A DNA stretch of 14,096 nucleotides from Marinobacter sp. (GCA_017643965.1 JAEPMM010000034.1:1-14096); one strand, 5' to 3'. Counted from the stretch's first letter, positions 6,744-14,096 are shown. Numbers and translations: made by a program. The notes: a model not told the origin generated them from the sequence alone.

Positions 6744-7355
6744 GTGGTCGTAATCGGTTTGACCGGCGGCATTGGCTCTGGCAAGTCCACGGTGGCGCGG
6801 CTGTTCGGAGATCTCGGGGTGCACTGGGTGGATGCAGACATCGTCGCCCGGGAAGTGGTTGAACCGGGCACCCCGGCGCTTGCCCGCATTGCCGGGCATT
6901 TCGGGCCAGACATCCTCCTGCAAGACGGCCATCTGGACCGCGCGCGGCTGCGCACGGTAGTCTTCGAGCACACGGAAGAGAGGGCGTGGTTGGAAGCGCT
7001 GCTACACCCGGTGATCCGCGATGAGCTGATTCGCCAACTGCACTCCCGGGATGCCGACCGGGCCTACGCCCTGCCCTACGTGCTACTGGTGTCGCCTCTG
7101 CTGCTGGAAACCAACCAGCATGATCTGGTGGACAGGGTGATTGTGGTCGACGTGCCCGTGGAGGTTCAGATTGAACGCACCATGGCTCGCGACGCCAATC
7201 CCCGTGATCAGGTGGAGCGCATCATCGCCGCCCAGATGCCGCGCGAGAAACGCCTGCACAAAGCGGACGAAGTGGTTGATAATACGAAGCTGATAAGCGA
7301 CGTGGAACGTCAGGTCAGTGAGCTACACACACAGTTTAAGGTGGCCTTTGGGTAA
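6744..7355 (+). CDS. coaE: Dephospho-CoA kinase
   Basis: A 203-residue P-loop kinase that phosphorylates the ribose 3'-hydroxyl of dephospho-CoA in the last step of coenzyme A synthesis. The P-loop is GGIGSGKS (8-15), followed by WVDADIVARE with Asp30 and Asp32. The LLHPVIRDEL stretch near residues 88-97, and a C-terminal half containing VPVEVQIERTMARD, are typical of CoaE. Length matches the family (about 200). The start is taken as GTG at 6744 because GGGAG (6732-6736) is seven bases upstream. An upstream in-frame start at 6690 would add 18 residues of PilD-overlapping, non-conserved sequence. The pilD-coaE order is also found in Pseudomonas and Marinobacter-type genomes. Confidence 0.95.
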   Translation: MVVIGLTGGIGSGKSTVARLFGDLGVHWVDADIVAREVVEPGTPALARIAGHFGPDILLQDGHLDRARLRTVVFEHTEERAWLEALLHPVIRDELIRQLHSRDADRAYALPYVLLVSPLLLETNQHDLVDRVIVVDVPVEVQIERTMARDANPRDQVERIIAAQMPREKRLHKADEVVDNTKLISDVERQVSELHTQFKVAFG

Positions 7356-8433
7356 GCCTTTAAGCACACGAACATGGGCTGTCCTCGGAATGGGCTGTTT
7401 TATGGCCGCGGCCAACGTTAACGCCGCCGAGCCTGTGTTTGTTGTGCAAGACCCCGCCGTTGGCGATGTGCTTTCCCCCACATCGCTGCCCCCGGATTTC
7501 TACGACTTCTCCCCCGACGAGTACTGGCTTGAGCCCAGGGATTCCTACTGGATGAATTTCAGTAACTGGGTACTGCGCCAGGAGCGCACCCAGAGCGAGC
7601 GCATCCAGGCTCTCGGTGAGTGGGCGGATCGCACCTTTTCCGGGGAAGACGTCGGGCTGCCCAACAACCAGAGTTATCTGAGGCTGGGCTTTGCGACCGA
7701 ATCCGAATACGGCGACCCGGCCCAGTTCGATCCGGAAGCCCGGTTCCGGCTGGACGTACCCACCGTGGAAGAAAAGCTGCGGCTTGTGATCGAGAGTGAG
7801 AGCGACGAGCTTATTCCCCTCTCGGAACGGCGCCGTGACCGCCAGCTCACCGAAGATGAACGCTCGGAAACCGAGGCCACCGGTGCCCTGCGCTACCTGT
7901 CGGAGGTGGGCGACGCCATCAACCTGAGTAACGACGTGGGTGTGCGGCTGAGATTCCCCACCGACGCCTTCTGGCGCGCCAAGGCAGACAAGCGTTGGCA
8001 ACTGGATGAGGACTGGGGCCTGAAAGCCCAGCAGCGGCTGTATTATTTCCATCAGGATGGATGGGGCGCCCGAAGCTCGGTGGGCGTCGGTCGCGATCTG
8101 GGCAACGGCTGGGATTTCCTGTCCGGCAGTGAGCTGGAATGGGTCCATGACGACCGCATGTTCGAGATGGCGCAAACCTTCAATTTCTACAAACGCCTGA
8201 ACAATCGCGCCACCCTCAATCCCCGCTTCGGCATTCTGGGGGAGAGTCAGCCCACCTGGCGGCAAACCTCGATCTTTGCCGATCTGACCTATCGTTACCG
8301 GCTGCACAGTGACTGGCTGTTCGGCGAGATCATTCCGGCGCTGGAGTTCCCCCGCGAGGAGAGCTTCAAGGATCGGGCCTCGCTGATTCTGCGAATCGAA
8401 TTGTTTTTCTCTGGCCAGATTGACCGACGATGA
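7348..8433 (+). CDS. Uncharacterised exported protein, probable outer-membrane beta-barrel
   Basis: A 361-residue protein I do not recognise as a named family. The start TTG at 7348 has AAGGTGG just upstream and gives a clean signal peptide (basic start MGKPLSTR, hydrophobic core, likely cut after Ala26 in VNA-AEP). A GTG at 7318 would add ten residues. The chain is rich in charged and aromatic residues. The second half has alternating polar/hydrophobic stretches ending in aromatics (for example WGLKAQQRLYYF, TSIFADLTYRYRL, ASLILRIELFF), which suggests amphipathic strands of an outer-membrane barrel. The C-terminus is not a classical terminal phenylalanine. It overlaps coaE by 8 bases and trmO by 4 (ATGA), so its translation is coupled to both. 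Function unknown. Confidence 0.8.
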   Translation: MGKPLSTRTWAVLGMGCFMAAANVNAAEPVFVVQDPAVGDVLSPTSLPPDFYDFSPDEYWLEPRDSYWMNFSNWVLRQERTQSERIQALGEWADRTFSGEDVGLPNNQSYLRLGFATESEYGDPAQFDPEARFRLDVPTVEEKLRLVIESESDELIPLSERRRDRQLTEDERSETEATGALRYLSEVGDAINLSNDVGVRLRFPTDAFWRAKADKRWQLDEDWGLKAQQRLYYFHQDGWGARSSVGVGRDLGNGWDFLSGSELEWVHDDRMFEMAQTFNFYKRLNNRATLNPRFGILGESQPTWRQTSIFADLTYRYRLHSDWLFGEIIPALEFPREESFKDRASLILRIELFFSGQIDRR

Positions 8434-9161
8434 CCTACACCCCGCAAGATGCCCTGACCCTGACGCCCATCGCCTACACCCGCTCCTGTTTCAGCGACAA
8501 GTTCGGCGTGCCGAGGCAGCCGGGGCTGACCCGGTTCGCCCGCGCAGACCTGCTGATTGAGGCGCCCTTTGATCGTGAAGAGGCGTTTCGCGGGCTGGAA
8601 ACCGCCAGCCATCTGTGGCTGACCTTCCAGTTTCACGAGGCGGTACGCGAGGACTGGCGACCGGTGGTGCGCCCGCCACGGCTCGGCGGCAATCGCAAAA
8701 TGGGGGTCTTTGCCAGCCGCTCGCCGTTTCGCCCCAACAGCCTGGGGTTGTCGGTGGTGCGCAATGAGGGCCTGTGCCGCAGGAATGGCCAGTTGGTGCT
8801 GCAGATCAGCGATCACGATCTGATCGACGGCACCCCGATTCTGGACATCAAACCCTACCTGCCGTTCTCTGACTCGGTCCCCGAGGCCACTCTGGGCTGG
8901 GCCCATACGCCTCCCAACGAGCGCATGGCGGTGGTGTTTCTCGAGGAGGCCGCAACCCAGTTGCAGAGTCTGCCAGCGGATCGCTATCCGCAATTACGGG
9001 AGCTGATCGAGGATGTGGTCAGCTACGACCCCCGCCCCTCGTTCCGCCGGGGCCGGGACGAAGATCGCATTTACGGGGCGCACCTGTATGATCTGAACGT
9101 GCGTTTCCGGTTTGTTTACGACAACGGCGGAGAACGTGTCGAAGTGCTAACTGTCTGTTAA
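8430..9161 (+). CDS. trmO: tRNA (N6-threonylcarbamoyladenosine-37-N6)-methyltransferase TrmO
   Basis: A 243-residue member of the UPF0066/TsaA family (E. coli YaeB, 235 residues), which uses S-adenosylmethionine to methylate t6A at position 37 of threonine tRNAs. Family motifs: KFGVPRQP (24-31), GVFASRSPFRPNSLGLS (92-108, cofactor-binding region) and DGTPILDIKPY (133-143). A C-terminal TrmO domain follows, with DPRPSFRR (200-207) and YGAHLYDLNVRF (215-226). The ATG overlaps the previous stop as ATGA, so reinitiation from the upstream barrel-like gene is likely. Older annotations may label this family TsaA, which should not be confused with the alkyl hydroperoxide reductase of that name. Confidence 0.95.
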   Translation: MTYTPQDALTLTPIAYTRSCFSDKFGVPRQPGLTRFARADLLIEAPFDREEAFRGLETASHLWLTFQFHEAVREDWRPVVRPPRLGGNRKMGVFASRSPFRPNSLGLSVVRNEGLCRRNGQLVLQISDHDLIDGTPILDIKPYLPFSDSVPEATLGWAHTPPNERMAVVFLEEAATQLQSLPADRYPQLRELIEDVVSYDPRPSFRRGRDEDRIYGAHLYDLNVRFRFVYDNGGERVEVLTVC

Positions 9162-9201
9162 ACTGGCTACTGTTTGGACAAATGTTCATCAGTCACAGGG
9201 A

Positions 9202-11562
9202 ATGCGTGTCTTGCCTTTGATCCGGTTATTCAAACGAATAGGTGTACGGCCACTGGCGGCTCGGTTGCTGGTCTACGTATTGCTGTTCAGCGTGGTGCTG
9301 TCTCTGGCGGCAACCGGCCTGCAGATGATCGGCGAATACGAACGCCGCACCGAGGACCTGCGTTACACCCAGCAGCGGGCCGCGGATCTGATTTCCGGCT
9401 CCATGAGCAGCAACATCTGGCTGATGAACTTCAGCGAGGTGGCCAACAGCCTGGACGACATGCGCGCCATGCCCGTGATCCAGCACGCCCGGGTGGTCAC
9501 CTCCAGTGGCGAGGAGTTCAGCACCGGCACCTATCCCGAGGGACGGGTGATTTCCCAGTCGTTCCCGATGATACTCAACCGCCCCCAGTACACCGGCCCC
9601 CGCAATCTGGGCACGCTGACCGTGACCTCTTCTGTTGAACAGGTCCACGACGAGCTGATGGACCGGGCGCTGTTTACTCTGCTGTTCCAGTCCCTGATCG
9701 TTACGCTGGGCACCCTGGGGCTGCTGCTGATTGTGCGACTGACTCTGTCCCGGCATCTGGAAACCATGGCGGATTACGCCGCCCGCCTGAATCTGGACGC
9801 CCTCATCGAGCCACTGAAACTGCGCCGCAAGGCGCCCCGGGCCGCCGATGAGCTGAGCGAGCTGGAGCAGGCCCTGAACAAGATGCGCCTGCAGTTGCTG
9901 GAGGACACCCGCTCCCTGCGCCAGACCACCCTGCAATCCCAGGGCGAACGCGATGAAGCGGTGCGCGCCAACCACGCCAAGAACCAGTTTCTGGCGAATG
10001 TCAGCCATGAACTGCGGATTCCGCTGCAATCGGTTCTGGGCTACGCCACCTTGCTGGGCGACACGCCGCTGGACCAGGAACAGCGGGAGTATGTGCAGAC
10101 TCTGCTGAGCGCGTCTGAGAGCCTGTCCGCCATCATCAACGACCTGCTGGACATCTCCAGCATGGAGGCCGGCAAACTGGTGCTGGACGACCTGCCCTTC
10201 GACCTGCGGGAAACCCTGAACGATCTGGTCCACATGCTGGGCACCCGCGCGCGGGAAAAAGGGCTGGCACTGGAATTGCGGGTGGATGAAAACCTGCCCT
10301 GGGCGCTGCGCGGTGATCCCGTGCGCCTGCGCCAGATCCTGCTGAACCTGACTTCCAACGCCATCAAGTTTACCGATTCCGGCCATGTGCTGATCAGCAT
10401 CGAAGTGTTGGGTCGCAAGGACAACCGGGTACGCCTGCGCCTCGCGGTGGAAGACACCGGGGTCGGCATCAACCCGGAAGACACCCCGCTGGTGTACGAG
10501 CCCTATGTGCAACTGGGCCAGAGCTTCCAGCGCCAGCTCCCCGGCGCGGGCCTGGGCCTGACCATCTGCCGCCAGCTGGTCAAACTGATGGACGGCTCCC
10601 TGGATCTGGAAAGCCGTCCCGGTGAAGGCTCCACCTTCTGGGTGGAAGTGTCGCTGCCGGTAGCACCGGAAAACACCACCCGCGTTCGCCCCGATACCCG
10701 CATGATCCGTGGCAAGCGCATTCTGGTGGTGGACTCCTACGAGCTGTCCCGCAAGATTACCCTGGAAATGCTGTCCCGCTTCGAATTGCAGATTGAGGCG
10801 GTGAAGGCCGCCGGCGAAGCCCTGACATCGGTGCGGCTGGCTTCCGATAATCAACTTCCCTACGACGCCATTATCCTCGACGGCTTTGTGCCGGATATGG
10901 ACAGCGATCTGCTGTGCCGCCAGATCCGCAGCAACCCGCAGTGGAGCGACACCCGCCTGCTGGTGTTGTCATCCAACCCCCAGCGGGGTGACGCCGAGCA
11001 TTTCCGCCAGGCCGGTGCCGATGCGTTCCTGAGCAAATCACTGCGGGAGTCCTGCCTGACCCCCATTCTGCATCAGCTGTTCGCCGATCGAGCCGCCGGT
11101 GATCGGCGCTTCCTGACCCGCTTCTCCCTGCAGGCGGTCAGCGACACCTGCCGCCGCCGTGAGTTGCCCTGTGGCCGCATGCGGGTGCTGCTGGTTGAAG
11201 ACAACCCGGTCAACCGCACCCTGACCCGGCGCCTGCTGGAGAAGCTGGGCTGCGATGTGATGACCGCCAACGACGGCGAGGCGGCGGCCAGTTTGTGGCA
11301 ATGGCACCCGTTCGACCTGGTGTTCATGGACTGCGTCATGCCGCGGGTCGACGGCTTTGAAGCCACCCGCCGGCTGCGCCAGTGGGAAAGCGAGCAAGGC
11401 CGTAGCCGGGTACCGGTGGTGGCACTGACCGCCAGCGCCATGGAAGAGGACGAGGAAAAATGCCGCGTGGCCGGCATGGATTCCTTTGTTGCCAAGCCTG
11501 TCAATATTGAAATGTTGCGGGCAGTACTGGAACAATACTGCAAGATGTCCACACCATCCTGA
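9202..11562 (+). CDS. Hybrid sensor histidine kinase with two receiver domains
   Basis: A 786-residue inner-membrane signalling protein. Order: TM1 (about 21-42); periplasmic sensor of about 110 residues with an SSNIWLMNFSEVANSLDDM pattern resembling CHASE8-type sensors; TM2 (157-179); HAMP-like linker (180-235); HisKA with phosphorylatable His269; ATPase domain with N-box Asn382/Asn386, DTGVGI (418-423) and GAGLGL (448-453). Receiver 1 has Asp511 and acceptor Asp560 but Ser512 where the second acidic residue is usual. Receiver 2 is canonical, with Glu666, Asp667, acceptor Asp710, LTAS and AKP. There is no Hpt domain and no partner regulator nearby, so it is an orphan. The residue four after His269 is isoleucine instead of the usual threonine or asparagine. 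Start: the ATG at 9202 is almost touching AGGGA; an in-frame TTG at 9211 is better spaced from it. Confidence 0.93.
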   Translation: MRVLPLIRLFKRIGVRPLAARLLVYVLLFSVVLSLAATGLQMIGEYERRTEDLRYTQQRAADLISGSMSSNIWLMNFSEVANSLDDMRAMPVIQHARVVTSSGEEFSTGTYPEGRVISQSFPMILNRPQYTGPRNLGTLTVTSSVEQVHDELMDRALFTLLFQSLIVTLGTLGLLLIVRLTLSRHLETMADYAARLNLDALIEPLKLRRKAPRAADELSELEQALNKMRLQLLEDTRSLRQTTLQSQGERDEAVRANHAKNQFLANVSHELRIPLQSVLGYATLLGDTPLDQEQREYVQTLLSASESLSAIINDLLDISSMEAGKLVLDDLPFDLRETLNDLVHMLGTRAREKGLALELRVDENLPWALRGDPVRLRQILLNLTSNAIKFTDSGHVLISIEVLGRKDNRVRLRLAVEDTGVGINPEDTPLVYEPYVQLGQSFQRQLPGAGLGLTICRQLVKLMDGSLDLESRPGEGSTFWVEVSLPVAPENTTRVRPDTRMIRGKRILVVDSYELSRKITLEMLSRFELQIEAVKAAGEALTSVRLASDNQLPYDAIILDGFVPDMDSDLLCRQIRSNPQWSDTRLLVLSSNPQRGDAEHFRQAGADAFLSKSLRESCLTPILHQLFADRAAGDRRFLTRFSLQAVSDTCRRRELPCGRMRVLLVEDNPVNRTLTRRLLEKLGCDVMTANDGEAAASLWQWHPFDLVFMDCVMPRVDGFEATRRLRQWESEQGRSRVPVVALTASAMEEDEEKCRVAGMDSFVAKPVNIEMLRAVLEQYCKMSTPS

Positions 11563-11570
11563 AGGTTGTT

Positions 11571-11777
11571 ATGAACGTAGAGTGCCCCAACTGCAAAAAA
11601 TCCGTGGAATGGAGCGAAAAGAATCCCTTTCGCCCGTTTTGCTGCGAACGCTGTAAACTGATCGACCTGGGTGCCTGGGCCAACGAGGAATACCGGGTGC
11701 CGGCTCAGAATGTGTCGCCGGACGACCTTGATCAACTTGGCGCCATTGACTCCCAGGACGGAAACACCCGTCACTAA
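11571..11777 (+). CDS. yacG: DNA gyrase inhibitor / zinc protein YacG
   Basis: A 68-residue zinc-ribbon protein. Cys5, Cys8, Cys24 and Cys28 give the YacG spacing C-x2-C-x15-C-x3-C, followed by the typical CKLIDLGAWANEEYRVP. E. coli YacG binds the GyrB C-terminal domain and blocks DNA binding by gyrase. The start ATG is preceded by GAAGG at five bases and lies eight bases after the hybrid kinase stop, so it is probably co-transcribed. In Pseudomonas yacG directly follows coaE. Here three genes separate them. The acidic tail after residue 45 is variable in the family. Confidence 0.95.
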   Translation: MNVECPNCKKSVEWSEKNPFRPFCCERCKLIDLGAWANEEYRVPAQNVSPDDLDQLGAIDSQDGNTRH

Positions 11778-11810
11778 AGCAGTATTAACAAGCCCTTACC
11801 CCGTTTTAAG

Positions 11811-11839
11811 TTGAGCCACCCGCGTCAGCTCGTTACTAT
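11811..11839 (+). promoter_or_regulatory. Sigma-70 type promoter before the YfaZ-like gene
   Basis: TTGAGC (11811-11816) and TACTAT (11834-11839) are separated by 17 bases, the optimal spacing. Transcription would start near 11846, leaving a leader of about 28 bases with AAGG at 11863-11866. No clear terminator was seen between yacG and this promoter. Confidence 0.5.
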
Positions 11840-11862
11840 TTTGCGAATTCACTGACCCATAA

Positions 11863-11866
11863 AAGG
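11863..11866 (+). promoter_or_regulatory. Ribosome binding site of the YfaZ-like gene
   Basis: AAGG seven bases before the ATG at 11874 fixes the start, which also gives a perfect signal peptide. Confidence 0.6.
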
Positions 11867-11873
11867 TAGAAGA

Positions 11874-12434
11874 ATGAAATTGACCCGTATGTCCGTTCTT
11901 GCCCTGTCTCTGGCCGCTGCGCCGGCCCTGGCAGCTGATCTCGATCTGAGCCTGACCAACGATTCGGTCAAAGGCCAGGTGAACTTCTTCGGCGTGAACT
12001 CTGACCTGCAGTTGGGTACAGGCTACACCTACCATGAGGGCAGCCGCCATATCGGCAACGTGGATTTCCACGCCCAGGGCCGCACAGCACTCGGCAACCT
12101 GCCCACCACCGCCGGCATCGGCCTGCGTGGCATCGGCTGGGAGGATGACGATCTGGACGGCGGCGCCGTTGCCCTCGGTGGTTTCGCCACCGTTAACATC
12201 CCGGACGTGCCCGGCCTGTCGGTTACCGGCGCGCTGCACTACGCGCCGAGCATCCTGTCGTTTGGTGACTCCGGGGACATGACCAGCCTGGAGCTGCGGG
12301 GCAGCTACCGCGTGATCCGCAACGCCGAAGTGTTCGCCGGTTACCGGTACCTGAACACCGACCTGGATTCCCCGCTGCGCGGCGACGTGAATCTGGACGA
12401 AGGCGTGATGGCAGGCATGAAGATCTTCTTCTGA
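11874..12434 (+). CDS. YfaZ-like small outer-membrane beta-barrel protein
   Basis: A 186-residue protein with a signal peptide (MKLTRMSVLALSLAAAPALA, probable cut after Ala20 or Ala21). The mature part of about 166 residues consists of alternating-residue strands separated by short turns. Examples are LQLGTGYTYHEG, IGNVDFHAQGRTAL, TAGIGLRGIGWEDDDLDGGAVALGGFATVNI and AEVFAGYRYLNTDL. It ends in MKIFF, a C-terminal phenylalanine as used for BAM-dependent outer-membrane insertion. Length and pattern fit the YfaZ family (PF07437), whose function is not known. It has its own promoter and a strong terminator, so it is most likely a single-gene unit. Confidence 0.85.
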   Translation: MKLTRMSVLALSLAAAPALAADLDLSLTNDSVKGQVNFFGVNSDLQLGTGYTYHEGSRHIGNVDFHAQGRTALGNLPTTAGIGLRGIGWEDDDLDGGAVALGGFATVNIPDVPGLSVTGALHYAPSILSFGDSGDMTSLELRGSYRVIRNAEVFAGYRYLNTDLDSPLRGDVNLDEGVMAGMKIFF

Positions 12435-12460
12435 ACCTGACTGTTCGTACGATTGAGTCA

Positions 12461-12487
12461 GCGGGCGCCCCATCGGGCGCCCGTTTT
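12461..12487 (+). terminator. Intrinsic terminator after the YfaZ-like gene
   Basis: Two copies of GGGCGCCC (12463-12470 and 12475-12482) form a stem around loop CATC, extended by one C-G pair, and are followed by TTTT on the plus strand. It starts 27 bases after the stop codon. Confidence 0.9.
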
Positions 12488-12526
12488 CGTTTCGTGCCCT
12501 GCCTCACTCTTTGCAACCGGCGCCCT

Positions 12527-12535
12527 TGCTAGACT
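12527..12535 (+). promoter_or_regulatory. Possible extended -10 promoter of the lipoprotein gene
   Basis: TGCTAGACT (TG-N-TAGACT) is an extended -10 element without a well-spaced -35; TTGCAA at 12511-12516 is only 13 bases away. Transcription would start near 12542, which favours the second ATG (12571) of the following gene. Confidence 0.35.
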
Positions 12536-12570
12536 GCCCGCTCATGTTTCGGGAATGGACTGTCACTGGC

Positions 12571-14096
12571 ATGGTTTCGCACTCTTTCTCTGGTCACCAC
12601 GAACCCCATCACCTTTTCGGGCCGCTCCGGTTCCGCCCACTGGCGCTGATCCTGACCGCCGCCCTCCTCAGCGCTTGTGGGGGCAGCAGTGCAACAGACG
12701 AGGCCGGCTCCCGGGGCAACAGCTTCCCGCCGGCCAAGAACGCACTGGATGATTTCAGCTCCGGCAGCACCGGCGATTCCAACAACACCAACGGGCTGGC
12801 GCAGAGCGAAGTCCGTGTCACCGTGGAAGTGCCTGCAGCGGTGGCGCCGAACGTCGAGCCGACCCGCCGGAACCTGCGCATCGTGACACCAGACCGGCTG
12901 GAGGTGTACCGCACCGATCCCAGCCTGCGCCCTCTGGGCTCGGTGAATGTGTCCCGGCGCACCGAGGATAACGGCCGCGAGGTTATTGCGTTCGAAGAGG
13001 GCCTGCCCCTGGCGCCGGATGTCATCATCGAGGCGGTTTACGGCAACACCCGCATGCGGGCCCTGGCGGCGGATTCGGATCGGGACGTGAAGGTGAATCC
13101 GTTCTCCGAGTATCTGGTGACCAATACCCTGGCCGGTTATTCCAACACCCAGTTCCGCGAGATTCTGGACTGCGTGGACGACGCGGGCGGCGAGCTGTGC
13201 CTGAACAAGTATGTGTGGTCCACCCTCGCGGATCAGGTACACGATTTCGAAATTGATATCCCGGACAACCGGGATCTCGGTCAAGCGCTCGATCTGCTGG
13301 GCAACCGCGGCGATTTCGCCGGCTACGTCGCCAGCATGGCGGAGTATGCACTGCTGGATGAGCAGTCTTCCGGGCGGATAAGTGCCAGTTCCGCCGATTA
13401 CAACTCGGTGTTCGTGGGCATGGAGCTGGGCCAGACATTCCGGGAATCCAGCCTTGCCGGTTCCGGCCAGTGGGGTGTTCGCACCGCCCAGGAAGAAAGC
13501 GTGACCGACAACAACGGCACCGGCTACGTCTACCCGGCCCTGACCCTGACCAGTTTCGACGCTTTCAACATTCGGGTGACGTCTCTGGCCAACGACATTC
13601 CCTACGACCGCGAGGCGCTGATCCACCAGGCCGGCAACAGCTTCTTCGAACGCGGCTCCGACCAGTGGGATCTCAACACCCATGCATCTTCACCGGGCGC
13701 TGCCACGCTGGTGGACGGGACCCGCCTGCTGGCCGGGCGCGCGCTGTACCAGAGCATCACCGGCCAGGGCAGTTCCGAAGTCATCGGCTGGACCCGCAAC
13801 CCCTACTATCTGGATGCCTTTGTCAGCGCCACCGGTGGAGACAATGACGCCCCGGACCGGGTGTTGAGTGGCTACTTCAGTGCCGGCAAAGCCATCGAAC
13901 TGGAATCCAGCGCGGGCGCGCTGAAACGCCGGGGCACCCTGGAGGATCATTATGTCTCAGTGCTTGAGGTCAATCTCCTGCGGGAGCAAGGGTTCAGCCT
14001 CGAATCGTTGAACGGCAAAGACTACAACGTGGTGTACCTGGCCAGCCGTTTCAGCGACGGCAGCGAACCTATGCAGATTGAATCCGGTGCCGGTAC
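12571..14096 (+). CDS. Large putative lipoprotein of unknown function, 3' end outside the window
   Basis: A continuous plus-strand reading frame without a stop to the last base, at least 508 residues. The N-terminus has a basic and hydrophobic stretch, FRPLALILTAALLSAC, with a lipobox LSAC whose cysteine is residue 36, followed by GGSS and a low-complexity Ser/Gly/Asn/Asp linker to about residue 85. This is typical of a lipidated, envelope-anchored protein. The next region (about 88-175) alternates hydrophobic and polar residues as in a beta-sandwich (SEVRVTVEVPAAV, NLRIVTPDRLEVYRT). Two cysteines (in LDCVDDAGGELC) could form a local disulfide. An in-frame ATG at 12544 would add nine residues. 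I do not recognise the family. A 384-codon frame exists on the opposite strand, but the lipoprotein signal and codon pattern favour this strand. Confidence 0.8.
   Translation, partial: MVSHSFSGHHEPHHLFGPLRFRPLALILTAALLSACGGSSATDEAGSRGNSFPPAKNALDDFSSGSTGDSNNTNGLAQSEVRVTVEVPAAVAPNVEPTRRNLRIVTPDRLEVYRTDPSLRPLGSVNVSRRTEDNGREVIAFEEGLPLAPDVIIEAVYGNTRMRALAADSDRDVKVNPFSEYLVTNTLAGYSNTQFREILDCVDDAGGELCLNKYVWSTLADQVHDFEIDIPDNRDLGQALDLLGNRGDFAGYVASMAEYALLDEQSSGRISASSADYNSVFVGMELGQTFRESSLAGSGQWGVRTAQEESVTDNNGTGYVYPALTLTSFDAFNIRVTSLANDIPYDREALIHQAGNSFFERGSDQWDLNTHASSPGAATLVDGTRLLAGRALYQSITGQGSSEVIGWTRNPYYLDAFVSATGGDNDAPDRVLSGYFSAGKAIELESSAGALKRRGTLEDHYVSVLEVNLLREQGFSLESLNGKDYNVVYLASRFSDGSEPMQIESGAG

Noticed and set aside
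7360..8307. Minus-strand open frame of 315 codons opposite the exported protein gene
   Set aside because: The plus-strand frame has a signal peptide and tight overlaps with both neighbours. The minus frame has no recognisable features.
8295..8993. Minus-strand frame of 232 codons over trmO
   Set aside because: TrmO motifs are clear on the plus strand, so this is an antisense shadow.
9226..10854. Long minus-strand open frame of 542 codons opposite the hybrid kinase
   Set aside because: Its translation is a Gln/Gly/His/Val-rich shadow with no domain, while the opposite strand encodes all expected kinase motifs.
11796..12473. Minus-strand frame of 225 codons over the YfaZ-like gene
   Set aside because: The plus strand has promoter, ribosome site, signal peptide and terminator. 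This is a shadow.
12529..13683. Minus-strand open frame of 384 codons opposite the lipoprotein gene
   Set aside because: No signal, motif or ribosome site, and the composition is typical of an antisense shadow in GC-rich DNA. The plus strand has a lipobox and stays open to the end of the window.
1..14096. CRISPR arrays, insertion sequences, tRNA or rRNA genes
   Set aside because: No regularly spaced repeats, transposase genes or cloverleaf/rRNA sequence were seen on either strand.

Overview
The window reads as chromosomal DNA of a gammaproteobacterium related to the Pseudomonas/Marinobacter group. This is inferred from the pilA<>pilBCD-coaE gene order, from the protein sequences recalled for those families, and from sigma-54-type control signals at pilA. 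No rRNA or tRNA is present to fix the genus.

Left part (1-2452, minus strand): a multi-membrane GT-C-type glycosyltransferase with a TPR-like tail lies directly downstream of a type IVa major pilin gene, pilA. A strong intrinsic terminator separates the two. This is the position where Pseudomonas-type pilin loci carry pilin-modifying or accessory genes. The 396-base divergent control region (2453-2848) holds a -24/-12 (RpoN) promoter for pilA. About 90-130 bases further upstream are four TGWC boxes at exact 10-base spacing, which look like a PilR activator array. A second, weaker -24/-12-like element lies in front of pilB.

Middle (2849-7355, plus strand): pilB (extension ATPase), pilC (platform protein) and pilD (prepilin peptidase) form the pilus assembly operon, followed by coaE (dephospho-CoA kinase). 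A REP-like hairpin with a GTAG head sits between pilC and pilD. Base composition rises visibly from the pilA/glycosyltransferase side (roughly 35-58% GC in hand-counted lines) to pilD and beyond (about 67% in one counted line).

Right part (7348-11777): in Pseudomonas coaE is followed directly by yacG. Here three genes lie between them: an unrecognised exported, probably outer-membrane protein; trmO (tRNA t6A37 methyltransferase); and an orphan hybrid histidine kinase with two receiver domains. The first two are tightly coupled (8-base and 4-base overlaps). The kinase has a substituted phosphatase motif and a partly degenerate first receiver. yacG closes the run.

Right end (11778-14096): a sigma-70-type promoter, a YfaZ-like small outer-membrane beta-barrel gene, a clear intrinsic terminator, and the first part of a large lipoprotein gene that runs off the window. 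Nothing recognisable was seen in bases 1-37.
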